Source: Rhodocyclales bacterium
Lineage (GTDB): Bacteria; Pseudomonadota; Gammaproteobacteria; Burkholderiales; Rhodocyclaceae
DNA: 64,000 nucleotides
Reading direction: 5' to 3'
NCBI GenBank assembly: GCA_028292485.1
Contig: JAQGMG010000017.1
Span: 1 to 64,000, forward strand
Shown: positions 42,479-51,501 of the stretch, one piece after another
Layout of the letters: every line of letters starts with the position of its first letter
Position numbering within the stretch: position 1 is the stretch's first letter
Program-made: the position numbers and the translations under genes
The notes under the pieces: generated by a model
What the model was told of the DNA's origin: nothing
Databases searched by the model: none
Seen by the model: the letters and a program-made list of their open reading frames with translations, nothing else

Positions 42479-44848
42479 TTACGAAGCAGCGGCGCTACGG
42501 CGCTCGCGCAACCAGCTGTCGAACTGCTCCACACTCATGGGGCGGCCGAACAGGTAGCCCTGCATTTTTTCGCACCCCAGGGCCAGCAAGGCTTCCTTTT
42601 GCGCCTCGGTTTCCACGCCTTCGGCAACCATGCCGAGCCCCCGCCCCTGCGCCAGCATGACCACCGTCGCGGCGATCGAATGGTCAGCGGTCGAATTGCA
42701 GATATTCTCGACGAAGGCACGGTCGATTTTCAACTGATCGGCAGGCAATCGTGCGATCTGGCTGAGCGAAGAAAAACCGGTTCCAAAATCATCAATCGCA
42801 AAGCGCACACCCCAGCGCCGCAGATCTTCGATCTGTGCCATGACGTGGGCATGGTCTTCGAGCGCTATCGATTCGGTGATTTCCAAAGTGACGGAACCCG
42901 CCGGCACATCGCACAGATCGATGAGCCGTTTTACCTGGATGGCAAAATCCTCGGCGCGGAACTGTACCGAAGAAACATTGATGCTCATCACCATGTCGCG
43001 CAGGCCTTGAGTACGCCAGCTCGCCAGGCGGTCCAGTGCCGTTTCGATGACCCAGAGACCCAGCTCGTTGATCAGGCCGGTGCGTTCGGCGAGCGGAATG
43101 AAACGCAGTGGCGGCACGGACTCACCGAAATCGTTGCGCCAGCGCAGTAGCGCTTCAGCGCCTACCAGCTCGCCTGTGCGTGCGTTGACGAGCGGCTGAT
43201 AAGCCAGGCTCAGACCGCGCTTGAAGTCGATTGCCGCGCGCAGGCTGTGCAACATGGAAACGCGGCTCTGCACGTCTTCCGACAGCGCACGCGTGAAGTA
43301 GCTCCAGGCCCCGCCGCCCGACTGCCGCGCCTGGTTCAGCGCCAGATTGGCACTTCGCACCAGCTCGACGGCACTGCCGCGACTGTCCGCGACGCGCACG
43401 ATTCCCAGGCGAATCTGTACCGACAAGGCATGACCGTGAACAAAAAACGGCGACTCGAACGCGCGACGCACGGCGGCTGGATCGATGGCACTCTCCGGCC
43501 CGAACAGCGCGAAAACGTCGCCGGATATTCGCGCACAGATGACCTCGGGCCCGATTGCGGCGCGCAGGCGTTTGGATACGCCGATCAGCAAGGTGTCACC
43601 ACAACGATGGCCCAGCGCGTCATTGATATCGGAAAAACGCACGATGTCGGCAAGCGCCAGGCAACGCGAGCTGCCTGCCCTGGCAAACAGGTCCTGATCG
43701 ACGTCGGAGAGAAACCGCGTGCGGTTTGGCAGATGCGTGAGCGGATCGAAGAAGGCGAAGAAATCGAGGCGTTCGAACAGATCGACATTCTCGAATCCGA
43801 CCGTCAGATTCGTAGCGAGAATTTCGATCAGGCGACGCGAGATATCAGAGACGCTCTGACTGACCTCGCGGCCCAGGTCGAAAACGACCACGGCATCACG
43901 CGTGCCACCCCCCATCCAGATGAAACAGCGTGTCCCTTCAAAGACGGTGACTCGCGATGCAACGCACCGACTGATGGCGCGCTGCAAATCGACATCGGCC
44001 ACCTTGTCGAGCTTGATGCCGACCAGCCCCGCATAGTCACCCACGGCATTCAGCACCGACAAACCGGTTGTGGCGCGCTCGAGGGTGGCGGGAAGATCGA
44101 CGCAAACGAAACCGCTTGGCGGCACGCCCAATAGATTTCCAAGATGGCTCAGCAACTGATTGGAGAATTCGGTCGCCGAGCGGATGCGGAACATGCTGTT
44201 GGAAGCACGCGAGACTTTACCCAGCCCCTGGTTGGTCCGCTCGATGTGATCGAGCTGTGCGTAAGCACGCACCGCCGAAGTCAGCGTGGTGATGAGCCGC
44301 GTCTGCGTGAGTTCGGACTTGGTGCGGTAGTCATTGATGTCATAGCGCTGGATCACTTCAAGCTCGGGCGCGTAGCCCGGCTGGCCGGTACGCAGGACGA
44401 TACGCAGCGTCTTCAGGCCCAACTGGTTGCGAATGCTGTCGACCAGGGTCAAACCCGCATCCGTGGTCTCCATCACGACATCGAGCATTGCCACGGCAAT
44501 GCCTTCCTGGCTGGCAAGCATCGTTGCAGCTTCAGCGGCGCTGTATGCGTGCAACAGCTCCAGCGAAGCCCCATCGATCTTCACACCGCGCAAGGCAAAG
44601 GCAGTAGCCCGGTGGACTTCTTCGTCGTCGTCAGCGATCAATATCCGCCAGGGCTGAATACTGGGATTACCTGACCCCTCGGCGGCATCGTCCACGCCTT
44701 TGCCTAACTCGGCTGCGAACACAACCGTGTCATTGTCCTTGCCTGGATTGGACGTCACGCTGGCCGTCATATCGGGTGCGAACACGCGAGGCTGCGCTGA
44801 GTTACGCGTCATGTCTCTGTTGCCTCCCCTTCCGGGCTGCGTATTCAT
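42479..44848 (-). CDS. Response regulator with DUF3369, degenerate GGDEF and EAL domains (c-di-GMP phosphodiesterase)
   Basis: A 789-residue protein, in order: receiver domain (acidic pair at 73-75, phosphoacceptor Asp123), DUF3369 region (~190-350), GGDEF domain (~365-520) and EAL domain (~530-780). The diguanylate cyclase motif is SGDVF (442-446) instead of GGDEF, so cyclase activity is unlikely. The EAL catalytic set is complete: EALLRW (565), INVSSVQFR, LEITES, AIDDFGTGFS, DQLKID, AEGVETEAQ and QGYLFGRP. It probably degrades c-di-GMP when phosphorylated or relieved by DUF3369. No partner kinase lies next to it. The kinase at 12-14 kb is far away. Confidence 0.9.
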   Translation of the reverse strand: MNTQPGRGGNRDMTRNSAQPRVFAPDMTASVTSNPGKDNDTVVFAAELGKGVDDAAEGSGNPSIQPWRILIADDDEEVHRATAFALRGVKIDGASLELLHAYSAAEAATMLASQEGIAVAMLDVVMETTDAGLTLVDSIRNQLGLKTLRIVLRTGQPGYAPELEVIQRYDINDYRTKSELTQTRLITTLTSAVRAYAQLDHIERTNQGLGKVSRASNSMFRIRSATEFSNQLLSHLGNLLGVPPSGFVCVDLPATLERATTGLSVLNAVGDYAGLVGIKLDKVADVDLQRAISRCVASRVTVFEGTRCFIWMGGGTRDAVVVFDLGREVSQSVSDISRRLIEILATNLTVGFENVDLFERLDFFAFFDPLTHLPNRTRFLSDVDQDLFARAGSSRCLALADIVRFSDINDALGHRCGDTLLIGVSKRLRAAIGPEVICARISGDVFALFGPESAIDPAAVRRAFESPFFVHGHALSVQIRLGIVRVADSRGSAVELVRSANLALNQARQSGGGAWSYFTRALSEDVQSRVSMLHSLRAAIDFKRGLSLAYQPLVNARTGELVGAEALLRWRNDFGESVPPLRFIPLAERTGLINELGLWVIETALDRLASWRTQGLRDMVMSINVSSVQFRAEDFAIQVKRLIDLCDVPAGSVTLEITESIALEDHAHVMAQIEDLRRWGVRFAIDDFGTGFSSLSQIARLPADQLKIDRAFVENICNSTADHSIAATVVMLAQGRGLGMVAEGVETEAQKEALLALGCEKMQGYLFGRPMSVEQFDSWLRERRSAAAS

Positions 44849-45028
44849 ACATTTTCAAGCATCCCCTGAAACCCTTTGAAAGCTTGCGTTGCCCACGAAA
44901 ACGAGGGCGGCGCAGCGAAGCAGTCCCCTATCGTGACTATCTGTTGCACTAGCCTGCCCCTTCGGACATTAACGGCAGGTACGTCGCGATACTGAAATTT
45001 ACATTTCATGTCGATATTCTTGAACACG

Positions 45029-45352
45029 TCATGACTTGCCAGCGCCACGGTCCGTCGTGGCTGCATCGCAAAAATGCGCCAGTTTCAGGTCGAGGGCCGT
45101 CACGCCGCCGGCATCGTGAGTGCTGAGCGTCACGGCTACCCGGTTATAGACGTTTGACCATTCAGGATGATGATCAAGACGCTCCGCCATCATCGCGACC
45201 CGCGACATGAAGCCGAAAGCCGCATTGAAATCTTCAAACTGGAAGTCGCGACGCACGCCCTCGCGGCCACCAGCTGTCGTCACGCGCTGCCAGAGCGGCA
45301 AACTACGCAGCGCAGCGTCGAGCTCGGCTGCGTCAAGAAGAGTAGGTCTCAT
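45029..45352 (-). CDS. Pterin-4a-carbinolamine dehydratase (PhhB-like)
   Basis: A 107-residue small enzyme that recycles the tetrahydrobiopterin cofactor used by phenylalanine hydroxylase. It carries the family signature [19 protein letters not shown] followed by [22 protein letters not shown] lies a few bases before the ATG. No phhA (phenylalanine hydroxylase) gene is adjacent, so its partner lies outside the window. The 180-base gap to the c-di-GMP gene on the same strand shows no gene. Confidence 0.9.
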   Translation of the reverse strand: MRPTLLDAAELDAALRSLPLWQRVTTAGGREGVRRDFQFEDFNAAFGFMSRVAMMAERLDHHPEWSNVYNRVAVTLSTHDAGGVTALDLKLAHFCDAATTDRGAGKS

Positions 45353-45601
45353 TGCAATTCCTGGCTGCCCAAAGGTTACCGGCGAGTGCTGCCGTGAACT
45401 GCAAGATTAGCGAAGTCGAGCCAATGGCGCCATGTCCGGCCGCAAAATCATTAAAGCTTATTGTCACCGCAAGTATTTTACGCGCGCCTTCTTCACTGTT
45501 TCTGGCAGTCCTTGATCTTGCCGCCCTGTGACCTTACATCCCGCAACATTGCGGCACAGCATGGACGCGGCGAGCCCCCGCGTGCAAAATGCGCGCTCGC
45601 C

Positions 45602-46123
45602 ATGACGCAGCCTTCGCCGATTCACGTGACCGTCACTCCCCATGCAATGTCCCGCCGCCATGCCGGCTTCAGCCTGATCGAGCTGTTGATCACGCTTGCC
45701 ATCCTGGCCGTGCTGGCGAGCATGGCCGTGCCGATCGTTCAGGTGACAGTCCAGCGCGGCAAGGAGCAGGAATTGCGGCTTGCCCTGCGGGAAATCCGGC
45801 GCGGAATCGACGCCTACAAGACGGCCTCGGACCAGGGCGTCATTGCGATGGAGGTTGGCTCGCCCGGCTACCCGAAGACACTCGACGACCTGGTGCTCGG
45901 CAAGGTCGACCAGCGCACCGCCGGCAGCCGCAAGATCTTTTTCCTGCGGCGCATCCCGCGCGACCCGTTCAATGACGACCCGGCTCTGCCGGATGGCGCA
46001 ACCTGGGGTTTGCGCAGCTACGCCAGCGACGCCGCCGATCCCCATGAAGGCGACGATGTGTACGACGTCTATTCCAAATCCGAACAGCCTGGCCTCAATG
46101 GCACTCCTTACCGCCGCTGGTAA
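45602..46123 (+). CDS. GspG-like pseudopilin
   Basis: A 173-residue prepilin-like protein with the cleavage site [20 protein letters not shown] (Glu at +5), then the GspG-type helix [18 protein letters not shown] and the loop YPKTLDDLV. The C-terminal region ([30 protein letters not shown]) has the GspG calcium-site-like phrasing. The ATG at 45602 is used. A second ATG at 45647 gives a shorter, more usual leader. It is followed by a second pseudopilin and may serve a type II-like secretion or assembly system. Confidence 0.83.
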   Translation: MTQPSPIHVTVTPHAMSRRHAGFSLIELLITLAILAVLASMAVPIVQVTVQRGKEQELRLALREIRRGIDAYKTASDQGVIAMEVGSPGYPKTLDDLVLGKVDQRTAGSRKIFFLRRIPRDPFNDDPALPDGATWGLRSYASDAADPHEGDDVYDVYSKSEQPGLNGTPYRRW

Positions 46124-46145
46124 CCCGGCCGTCAAACCTGATCGC

Positions 46146-46712
46146 ATGCGCCGTCATTTGAAACAGCCTTCCAACGCGCACGCCATACGCAGACCTTACT
46201 GTGACGGGTTTTCGTACATTGGCCTGCTGATCATCATTGCCATCATTGCGGTCGTAGCGGCAGGCACTGTGCAAGCTGGCGCAGTCTCGCAACGACGCGA
46301 CGCCGAGGAAGATCTGATCGCGGTGGGGCTGGAATTCAAGCTCGCCGTACGCAGTTATTTCGAAGCCACACCCGAAGGCGTGCCTTCGAGCGCCCCCAGG
46401 ACGCTCGAAGATCTGGTGCGCGACCCGCGTTTTCCGAACGTCAAACGTCATCTGCGCAAGATCTACAACGATCCGCTCACCGGCAAGCCTGACTGGGGCC
46501 TGATTCGTTCGGCAGAAGGCGGCATCCTGGGCGTCTTCAGCAAGGCTCGGGGAACACCGATCCGGCAGGATGGTTTCCCCGACGAACTCTTCTATTTCAA
46601 GGGCAAGCAGAACTACCGTAACTGGGTCTTCGTCTACGGCGTCGTGTGTACCGATATCGGTTGCGAACTACCGAATCACGAGGACCTGCAGGAGCCTGGA
46701 CCGGGATCGTAG
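46146..46712 (+). CDS. Second GspG-like pseudopilin lacking +5 Glu
   Basis: A 188-residue protein with a basic leader and the site CDG|FSYIGLLIIIAIIAVVAAG. The +5 position is Gly instead of Glu. The rest follows the first gene's plan (LEDLVRDPRFPNVK, KIYNDPLTGKPDWGLI, VFSKARGTPIRQDGF), which suggests ancient duplication. Loss of +5 Glu is seen in tip pseudopilins such as GspK. The ATG at 46146 is the first sensible start after the previous stop. It ends 12 bases before the convergent moaE stop. Confidence 0.78.
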   Translation: MRRHLKQPSNAHAIRRPYCDGFSYIGLLIIIAIIAVVAAGTVQAGAVSQRRDAEEDLIAVGLEFKLAVRSYFEATPEGVPSSAPRTLEDLVRDPRFPNVKRHLRKIYNDPLTGKPDWGLIRSAEGGILGVFSKARGTPIRQDGFPDELFYFKGKQNYRNWVFVYGVVCTDIGCELPNHEDLQEPGPGS

Positions 46713-46724
46713 CCGCAACATCGA

Positions 46725-47180
46725 TCAGGTCTGCCACTGCTTCAGCGCGGCCTCATCGCTGTCGCGTGCATCTACCCAGCGAGCACCATTGGCGGTCTCT
46801 TCCTTCTTCCAGAAAGGTGCCTGCGTTTTCAGGTAGTCCATGATGAACTGACAGGCTGCAAACGCTTCGCCGCGATGACGGCCAGCCACGCCAACAAAGA
46901 CAATTCGCTCGCCCGGCAAAAGCCTGCCGACACGATGAATGACGCGCACACCGAGCAAGAACCAACGCGCCTGCGCCAGCCCGACAATATCCCGCAGCGT
47001 GCGCTCGGTCATGCCAGGATAGTGCTCCAGCGTCATGGCCAGCACATCGTCGGCACCGCCGCGCACGAATCCCACGAAGGTCGCCACAGCGCCCGCAACA
47101 CCAGTGCCCGATAGCGCGTCGACCTCGATGCCGACATCAAAATCTTCATGCTGAATAGCGATGTTCGTCTCGACGCTCAC
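46725..47180 (-). CDS. moaE: Molybdopterin synthase catalytic subunit MoaE
   Basis: A 151-residue large subunit that, with MoaD, puts sulfur into precursor Z to make molybdopterin. Motifs include AVATFVGFVRGG, LEHYPGMTERTL, IHRVGRLLPGE and FIMDYLKTQAPFWKKE (the catalytic Lys region). The GTG start at 47180 is chosen because AGGAGGT sits directly upstream. It is the last gene of mobB-moeA-moaD-moaE. Confidence 0.94.
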   Translation of the reverse strand: MSVETNIAIQHEDFDVGIEVDALSGTGVAGAVATFVGFVRGGADDVLAMTLEHYPGMTERTLRDIVGLAQARWFLLGVRVIHRVGRLLPGERIVFVGVAGRHRGEAFAACQFIMDYLKTQAPFWKKEETANGARWVDARDSDEAALKQWQT

Positions 47181-47240
47181 GGTACCTCCTGCGTTTCTGC
47201 CGGTTTTCCTGTCGGTTTCCCTGACAGCGTCGGCCAACTT

Positions 47241-47492
47241 TCAACCACCGGTGACCGGCGGAAAAAATGCGACTTCGTCACCATCGGCCACGACACTCGC
47301 ATCACTGGCCAGGCTCTGATTGACAGCCGCCCGGATGCGCGGCGCAGACAAGGGTTGCCAGGCCGCGCCACGCGCCAGAAGCCAACTGCGCAGGCTCGCA
47401 ACGTCATTCACACCTGACGGCATGTCGACCAACTCGCGCTCGACGCCGAGCGCTTCCCGCAGGCCGGCAAAGTAAAGAATCGTAATGCTCAT
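47241..47492 (-). CDS. moaD: Molybdopterin synthase sulfur-carrier subunit MoaD
   Basis: An 83-residue ubiquitin-like protein ending in the GG tail that is thiocarboxylated (FFPPVTGG). The start ITILYFAGLREALG matches the family. It lies 18 bases after moeA and upstream of moaE, its partner subunit. With moeA it forms part of the molybdenum cofactor operon. Other steps (moaA, moaC, mogA) are not in the window. Confidence 0.95.
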   Translation of the reverse strand: MSITILYFAGLREALGVERELVDMPSGVNDVASLRSWLLARGAAWQPLSAPRIRAAVNQSLASDASVVADGDEVAFFPPVTGG

Positions 47493-47510
47493 GGCGTGCT
47501 CATGCTGTGA

Positions 47511-48701
47511 TCACAGTCCATCGAACGGCAGATAACGCACTGTGTCGCCGTGGCCGATCATTGTCTCCGGCGCATTCTCGACCAGCCCGTCTGCCCAGGT
47601 ACAAGAAGTCAGCACACCGCTGCTCTGACTGTGGAAGAGATCGAGGCCGCCCGCAGCATTGCGCCGCACCCGCAGAAACTCGCGTACAGGCACCGACCTG
47701 TTCCATGCAAAGTCTGCGCGCATGGGTAGCGCCAGCGGCAATACGTCGATGCTTCCCTGCATGCGCCGCAGATAGGGGCGCACCAGCATCTGGAAGGTAA
47801 CAAAGCTGGAAACCGGATTGCCGGGCAAGCCAATGAATGGCGTCTCGCCAACTCGGCCAAAGGCCAGCGGCTTGCCGGGCTTGATGGCGATGCGCCAGCT
47901 TTGCAGAGCGCCTTCCGCCTCGACCGCAGCCTTGACATGATCCTCTTCGCCCACCGACACGCCACCACAGGTAAGAATGAGGTCGGCATGTTGCGCTGCG
48001 TGCCGCAAGGCATCGCGAGTGGCCAGCAGATCATCGCGAACAATCCCGAGGTCCGTGATATCGCAACCCATCTCGTTTAACAGGCCGTTCAACACAAAGC
48101 GATTCGAGTTGTAGATCTGCCCCGGCGCCAGCGCTTCACCGGGCATGCGCAATTCATCTCCCGTGAAGAATACGGCGACACGCATACGTTCGAATACCTT
48201 GAGTTGGGCAATGCCCAGTGACGCAGCCAGACCCAGCTCTTGCGCACGCAGCAATGTACCCGCATCGAGGACCTGACAGCCGACCGTAATGTCCTCACCC
48301 GCTCGCCGGATGTTCTCACCGGCTTTCGGAACGATATCGACCCGCACTTCGTCACCCGCCACGACGACACAGCGCTCTTGCATGACGACGGCATCGGCAC
48401 CAGGCGGTATCTGTGCGCCGGTAAAAATCCGCGCGGCCGTACCCGGCAAGAGAGGCTCAGGAACACTGCCTGCGGGAACACGCTGGCTGAGCGGCAGCGA
48501 CATACCGGCGCAGGCGATATCGGATTGGCGCATGGCATAGCCATCCATTGCCGAATTGTCGGCAGGCGGCACGTTCAGCCCGGCCAGTACGTCTTCCGCC
48601 AGCACCCTGCCTCCTGCGTGCAGTACATCCACCGGCTCGGTGCGTCGAATCGGCCGTGCGCCAGACAGCAACAATTCACGGGCTTCTTCGAAACTCAGCA
48701 T
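47511..48701 (-). CDS. moeA: Molybdopterin molybdenumtransferase MoeA
   Basis: A 396-residue enzyme that inserts molybdate into adenylated molybdopterin. Family motifs: NVPPADNSAMDGYAM, PLLPGTAARIFTGAQIPPGAD, EDITVGCQVLDAG, ILTCGGVSVGEEDHV and FIGLPGNPVSSFVTFQ. MoeA domains I-IV appear complete. It begins six bases after mobB and is followed by moaD, so the four genes form one operon. Confidence 0.96.
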   Translation of the reverse strand: MLSFEEARELLLSGARPIRRTEPVDVLHAGGRVLAEDVLAGLNVPPADNSAMDGYAMRQSDIACAGMSLPLSQRVPAGSVPEPLLPGTAARIFTGAQIPPGADAVVMQERCVVVAGDEVRVDIVPKAGENIRRAGEDITVGCQVLDAGTLLRAQELGLAASLGIAQLKVFERMRVAVFFTGDELRMPGEALAPGQIYNSNRFVLNGLLNEMGCDITDLGIVRDDLLATRDALRHAAQHADLILTCGGVSVGEEDHVKAAVEAEGALQSWRIAIKPGKPLAFGRVGETPFIGLPGNPVSSFVTFQMLVRPYLRRMQGSIDVLPLALPMRADFAWNRSVPVREFLRVRRNAAGGLDLFHSQSSGVLTSCTWADGLVENAPETMIGHGDTVRYLPFDGL

Positions 48702-48707
48702 CGCATT

Positions 48708-49214
48708 TCACTTTTCATTGCAGTCAATCATCAGGAAGCGCTTCACGAAATCGGCGATCGCCACGACATCGTTGAGATCAAGCCATGGCAGGGGCACATC
48801 GATACGCTCATCGCTGGCCACCGCCACCACGTTCGGAAAAACAGGATGAATCAGGGCATGGCCCGTGCTGGGCCGATGCACTTCCATCTTCGGTATATCG
48901 ACCGAACGAAACCCCTCCACGAGCACCACGTCGCAAGGTGACATGTGTGCAAGTAGATCGGCCAGAACAGGCTCCGTGTCGTCACGCAGCTCATGCATCA
49001 ACGCCCAGCGCTGCGCACCGGCAAGCATGACCTCCTGCGCACCCGCTTCGCGAAAGCGAAAGGAATCCTTGCCCGGCTTGTCGATGTCGAACCCGTGATG
49101 CGTGTGCTTGACGAGTGACACTCTCAAACCATCAGCAGCAAGCAGTGGAATGAGCTGTTCGATAAGCGTCGTTTTACCGGAGCCGGAATACCCGGCAAAC
49201 CCAAAGACCTTCAT
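48708..49214 (-). CDS. mobB: Molybdopterin-guanine dinucleotide biosynthesis protein MobB
   Basis: A 168-residue GTP-binding adaptor with P-loop GYSGSGKTTLIEQLIPLL and the following LVKHTHHGFDIDKPGKDS, RFREAGAQEVMLAG and VDVVLVEGFR-like DVVLVEGFRSVDIPK. It aids formation of the guanine dinucleotide form of the cofactor, usually with MobA, which is not here. The ATG at 49214 gives the standard start. The first gene of the molybdenum operon. Confidence 0.93.
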   Translation of the reverse strand: MKVFGFAGYSGSGKTTLIEQLIPLLAADGLRVSLVKHTHHGFDIDKPGKDSFRFREAGAQEVMLAGAQRWALMHELRDDTEPVLADLLAHMSPCDVVLVEGFRSVDIPKMEVHRPSTGHALIHPVFPNVVAVASDERIDVPLPWLDLNDVVAIADFVKRFLMIDCNEK

Positions 49215-49304
49215 GTCCGCGCTACGTCCCGATGGCAAGCACACATTGTATGCGCAGGGCTGACCATGCGACGGCTGCAGTACCGAACGGATGGACACAA
49301 ACAA

Positions 49305-49326
49305 AAAGCCGCCCGAAGGCGGCTTT
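49305..49326 (-). terminator. Terminator of the tRNA cluster
   Basis: AAAGCCGCC-CGAA-GGCGGCTTT, followed on the minus strand by a T run, lies about ten bases past the last tRNA. Confidence 0.9.
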
Positions 49327-49335
49327 CTGCTTTAT

Positions 49336-49412
49336 TGGCGGAGTGGACGGGACTCGAACCCGCGACCCCCGGCGTGACAGGCCGGTATTCTAACCAACTG
49401 AACTACCACTCC
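49336..49412 (-). tRNA. tRNA-Asp (GTC), copy 2 in transcription order
   Basis: A 77-base cloverleaf with 7-bp acceptor stem GGAGTGG/CCACTCC, discriminator G, encoded CCA, T-loop TTCGAGT and anticodon GTC in CCTGTCACG. Last gene of the tRNA cluster. Confidence 0.97.
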
Positions 49413-49454
49413 CTATGCGCCGATCAATACTGCCAATCAACGCACTTCAAAACC

Positions 49455-49530
49455 TGGCGTCCCCACGGGGATTCGAACCCCGGTACTTACCGTGAAAGGG
49501 TAATGTCCTAGGCCTCTAGACGATGGGGAC
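49455..49530 (-). tRNA. tRNA-Glu (TTC), copy 2 in transcription order
   Basis: A 76-base cloverleaf with acceptor stem GTCCCCA/TGGGGAC, discriminator G, encoded CCA and anticodon TTC in CCCTTTCACGG. Lies 42 bases upstream of the Asp gene. Confidence 0.97.
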
Positions 49531-49586
49531 CTAAAAACCGCTAAGAACCGAACTCATCCGCACGTACTTCATGCAGAGAGAATAAA

Positions 49587-49609
49587 AAAGCCGCTGCTCC
49601 AGCGGCTTT
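49587..49609 (-). terminator. Terminator-like hairpin between the two Glu-Asp tRNA pairs
   Basis: AAAGCCGCTG-CTC-CAGCGGCTTT followed on the minus strand by TTTTTTATT. It would end transcription after the first Asp gene, so the second pair may be read less or need its own promoter. Confidence 0.85.
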
Positions 49610-49616
49610 CATGTGT

Positions 49617-49693
49617 TGGCGGAGTGGACGGGACTCGAACCCGCGACCCCCGGCGTGACAGGCCGGTATTCTAACCAACTGAACTACCACTCC
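49617..49693 (-). tRNA. tRNA-Asp (GTC), copy 1 in transcription order
   Basis: Same 77-base tRNA as at 49336, with the same acceptor stem, anticodon GTC and encoded CCA. It is 281 bases from the other copy. Confidence 0.97.
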
Positions 49694-49735
49694 ATGTGCG
49701 CTGATCAATACTGCCAATCAACGCACTTCAAACCT

Positions 49736-49811
49736 TGGCGTCCCCACGGGGATTCGAACCCCGGTACTTACCGTGAAAGGGTAATGTCCTAGGCCTCTAG
49801 ACGATGGGGAC
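49736..49811 (-). tRNA. tRNA-Glu (TTC), copy 1 in transcription order
   Basis: Same 76-base tRNA as at 49455, also offset by 281 bases. The 42-base spacer to its Asp partner is nearly identical to the other spacer. Confidence 0.97.
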
Positions 49812-49845
49812 CTGTATTTACAACGGCGTTACTTCTTCGCTTTGT

Positions 49846-49921
<76 letters not shown>

Positions 49922-49938
49922 AACAGCGAAGAAGCGAA

Positions 49939-49967
49939 ATTATAGAAATGCCTTATCGACCCGTCAA
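49939..49967 (-). promoter_or_regulatory. Strong sigma-70 promoter of the tRNA cluster
   Basis: On the minus strand TTGACG and a perfect TATAAT are exactly 17 bases apart (+ strand 49962-49967 and 49939-49944). The Ala tRNA begins 17 bases downstream. Confidence 0.85.
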
Positions 49968-50057
49968 CTCCAATTTGCCGATTAGCGTGTGCTTTCGCTA
50001 TATCTGCAGCGATTGTGTCTCTCTTTGCACAACACAAAATTTCGGGGCTGGACATTC

Positions 50058-51464
50058 TCAAATTAGTTTGCCCGGATTCATCAGGTGTTGCGGGTCGAGT
50101 GCGTTTTTGATCGAGCGCATCAATTCCAGTTCGATCGGCGATTTGTAGCGCGTCACCTCTTCGCGCTTGAGCTGGCCGAGGCCGTGTTCGGCCGAAATCG
50201 AGCCGCCGAGCGCTGCCACGATGTCATGCACGATGCGGTTTATCGCAGCGGTCTGCGCAATGAAACCAGCATTGTCCGCCGCAACGGGCTTGGAAAGGTT
50301 GTAGTGCAGATTGCCATCTCCCGCATGTCCAAAAGCAACGACGCGTATATCCGGAAAAGCTTCGCGCAAGGCATTGCCAGCCCGTTCCAGAAAAACCGGG
50401 ATGCTGCTGACCGGTACGGCAATGTCATGTTTGATGCTGACACCCTCGATCCGCTGCGCTTCTGAAATATTTTCGCGCAACGCCCACAGGGATTTCGCCT
50501 GCGTCTCGCTGGCGGCAATCACGGCGTCGCCGATGCGGCCTGATGCCATTGCTGTAGACAGCACAGTTTGCAACGGGCTTTGCAGATCGGTGTCACTCGC
50601 CGGGTCTGTCAGTTCGATCAGTGCATAGCAGGCACTTGGCTCGCGCAATGGATCAGTGCTGCCGGGAATATGCCTGAGCACCAGCTCGAGCGCAGGGCGG
50701 CCCACGATTTCAAATGCAGCCAGGCGCTCGCCACAAACGTCGCGCACCTTGCCAAGCAGTTCAATGGCATCGGCCGCATCGGCAAGTGCCACCCATGCCA
50801 CAGCGCTTGCACGCGGCATGGGGAAAAGCTTGAGGACGGCAGCGGTGATGATTCCCAGCGTCCCCTCTGCGCCAATGAACAAGTGCTTGAGATCGTAGCC
50901 GGTGTTGTCCTTGCGCAGCCCGCGCAGTCCGTCCCATATCCGGCCATCGGGCAAGACCGCTTCGAGGCCCAGCGTCAGCTCGCGTGTATTGCCATAGCGC
51001 AGTACATGCACACCACCGGCGTTGGCGGACAGATTGCCGCCAATCTGGCAGGAGCCTTCGGAAGCGAGCGACAAAGGGAACAGGCGGTCATGCTCCGCCG
51101 CCACCGCTTGCACCGAGACAAGTGTGCAGCCCGCTTCGACTGTCAGCGTATTGTTATCCGGATCGATTTCGCGCACCCGATTGAGCCGCGAAAGGCTGAT
51201 GACGACTTCATTGCCATTACCCAACGGCACACCGCCACCGACGAGTCCCGTGTTACCGCCTTGCGGCACCATCGCAATGCCGCGCTCGGCGCAGATCCGT
51301 ACAACTGCTGCGACTTCTGCGGTAGTGCCGGGCCGCACGACACACAGCGCATCGCCTCGGTAACGGCCGCGCCAATCGAGCTCGAAAGGAGCACGATCAG
51401 CTGCAGTGGAGAGCACATGACTGTCACCAACGACGGTGCGGAGCGAGGCGATCAGGTCTGTCAT
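50058..51464 (-). CDS. FAD-linked oxidase (GlcD / D-lactate dehydrogenase / D-2-hydroxyglutarate dehydrogenase type)
   Basis: A 468-residue flavoprotein of the FAD-binding PCMH family. The FAD domain has VRPGTTAEVAAVVRICAERG, VPQGGNTGLVGGGVP and EGSCQIGGNLSANAGGVHVLRYGN. The C-terminal FAD-oxidase domain has VVAFGHAGDGNLHYNLSKP and the closing SAEHGLGQLKREEV with the metal-binding His. Several 2-hydroxyacids are possible substrates. The sequence alone does not decide. It stands alone with no glcE or glcF neighbours. A second Met at 51464 is chosen over one two codons upstream. Confidence 0.88.
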   Translation of the reverse strand: MTDLIASLRTVVGDSHVLSTAADRAPFELDWRGRYRGDALCVVRPGTTAEVAAVVRICAERGIAMVPQGGNTGLVGGGVPLGNGNEVVISLSRLNRVREIDPDNNTLTVEAGCTLVSVQAVAAEHDRLFPLSLASEGSCQIGGNLSANAGGVHVLRYGNTRELTLGLEAVLPDGRIWDGLRGLRKDNTGYDLKHLFIGAEGTLGIITAAVLKLFPMPRASAVAWVALADAADAIELLGKVRDVCGERLAAFEIVGRPALELVLRHIPGSTDPLREPSACYALIELTDPASDTDLQSPLQTVLSTAMASGRIGDAVIAASETQAKSLWALRENISEAQRIEGVSIKHDIAVPVSSIPVFLERAGNALREAFPDIRVVAFGHAGDGNLHYNLSKPVAADNAGFIAQTAAINRIVHDIVAALGGSISAEHGLGQLKREEVTRYKSPIELELMRSIKNALDPQHLMNPGKLI

Positions 51465-51501
51465 GAGCATGTGGCCGCGAGGAACATCGCGCTACGACAA
51501 T

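Noticed and set aside
43247-44134. A 295-codon open frame opposite the EAL protein gene
   Set aside because: No recognisable domain and fully inside the coding region of a well-supported gene.
49266-49511. A short protein-coding frame across the tRNA genes
   Set aside because: The tRNA genes explain the sequence completely. Such frames are common false calls over tRNAs.
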